Part shown: positions 63,899 through 64,000 of the stretch, piece after piece | How positions within the stretch are numbered: the first letter of the stretch is position 1 | Layout: each line of letters opens with the position of its first letter | DNA from: an uncultured Pirellula sp. | Lineage (GTDB): Bacteria > Planctomycetota > Planctomycetia > Pirellulales > Pirellulaceae | Direction: 5' to 3' | NCBI GenBank assembly: GCA_903858115.1 | Contig: CAIOHR010000114.1 | Location: 227,520 to 291,519 of the forward strand | DNA: 64,000 nt | The notes under the pieces: model-generated | Seen by the model: the letters and a program-made list of their open reading frames with translations, nothing else | Told to the model about the DNA's origin: nothing | Databases searched by the model: none | Program-made: the position numbers and the translations under genes

Positions 63899-64000
63899 AT
63901 GACTACCGCTCGATTTCGGCTTGTGGATACGAAGGTAACTCGCTGGTATCATCTGGTTTCCAGATGCGTACGTTCCGCGTGGCTCCTCCAAGACGACGGA
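63899..64000 (+). CDS. Y1-type transposase, N-terminal part only
   Basis: 34 codons to the right edge with no stop: MTTARFRLVDTKVTRWYHLVSRCVRSAWLL. The pattern V-D-x-x-x-T-R-W/F-Y-H-x-V-S-R-C-V-R is the start of the long planctomycete IS200/RAYT-like transposases. The catalytic HUH and Tyr motifs would lie outside the window. Confidence 0.65.
   Translation, partial: MTTARFRLVDTKVTRWYHLVSRCVRSAWLLQDDG

Noticed and set aside
63585..63902. 105-codon plus-strand frame before the right-edge transposase
   Set aside because: It opposes the better-supported small minus-strand frame, overlaps the transposase start by a few bases and shows no family pattern.

Overview
The window looks like chromosome of a planctomycete, most likely of the Pirellulales (inference). 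The signs are three formylglycine sulfatases in a row, a DUF1080 secreted protein, a DUF1580 protein, LRR and low-complexity secreted proteins, a circularly permuted ATP-grasp/alpha-E/transglutaminase operon, Y1-type (RAYT-like) transposases and a base composition near 50% GC. No rRNA genes and no CRISPR array were seen. One tRNA gene was found.

Layout. 1-3063: left accessory segment with a partial gene at the edge, two tyrosine recombinases and a small gene, all on the minus strand. 3238-9506: tRNA-Gly(CCC) and a compact integrative element of about 6.2 kb in its 3' end. The element is bounded by an exact 52-bp direct repeat and carries an integrase, a DUF1580 DNA-binding protein, a polymerase-like replication protein, a lipoprotein and a GYF-domain membrane protein. 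9588-26546: mostly housekeeping and lineage-specific genes: ParA-like ATPase, triosephosphate isomerase, ATP-grasp, FabI-like reductase, DUF4097 lipoprotein, CP-ATP-grasp/alpha-E plus transglutaminase, and a large M23-PKD-esterase fusion.

26707-36679: a type I restriction-modification locus (hsdM, hsdS, hsdR) heavily remodelled by a RAYT-type transposase and its REP-like palindromes. The hsdM tail exists in three copies around inserted genes (RAYT, DUF1016 nuclease), the hsdS tail in two, hsdS is frameshifted, a Fic gene has lost its catalytic core, and an inverted REP pair lies in frame inside hsdR. This is the most unusual part of the window.

36768-41862: sulfatase remnant and three intact sulfatases, the last with a VHL-beta-like tail. 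41918-55523: core genes: SDR, DacZ-like diadenylate cyclase, rpmB, gatC, GNAT, larB, pyroglutamyl peptidase, LRR/proline-rich pair, cysteine desulfurase, EVE protein, DUF1080, 2-oxo acid dehydrogenase E2 and a sugar-phosphate isomerase-like protein. 55542-61323: two tandem Clp-like double-AAA proteins behind a strong palindromic operator candidate. 61846-64000: a glycine-zipper secreted protein, an M48-like metallopeptidase, a small ORF and the start of another Y1 transposase at the right edge.

All functional calls come from reading motifs by eye. No database search was possible.
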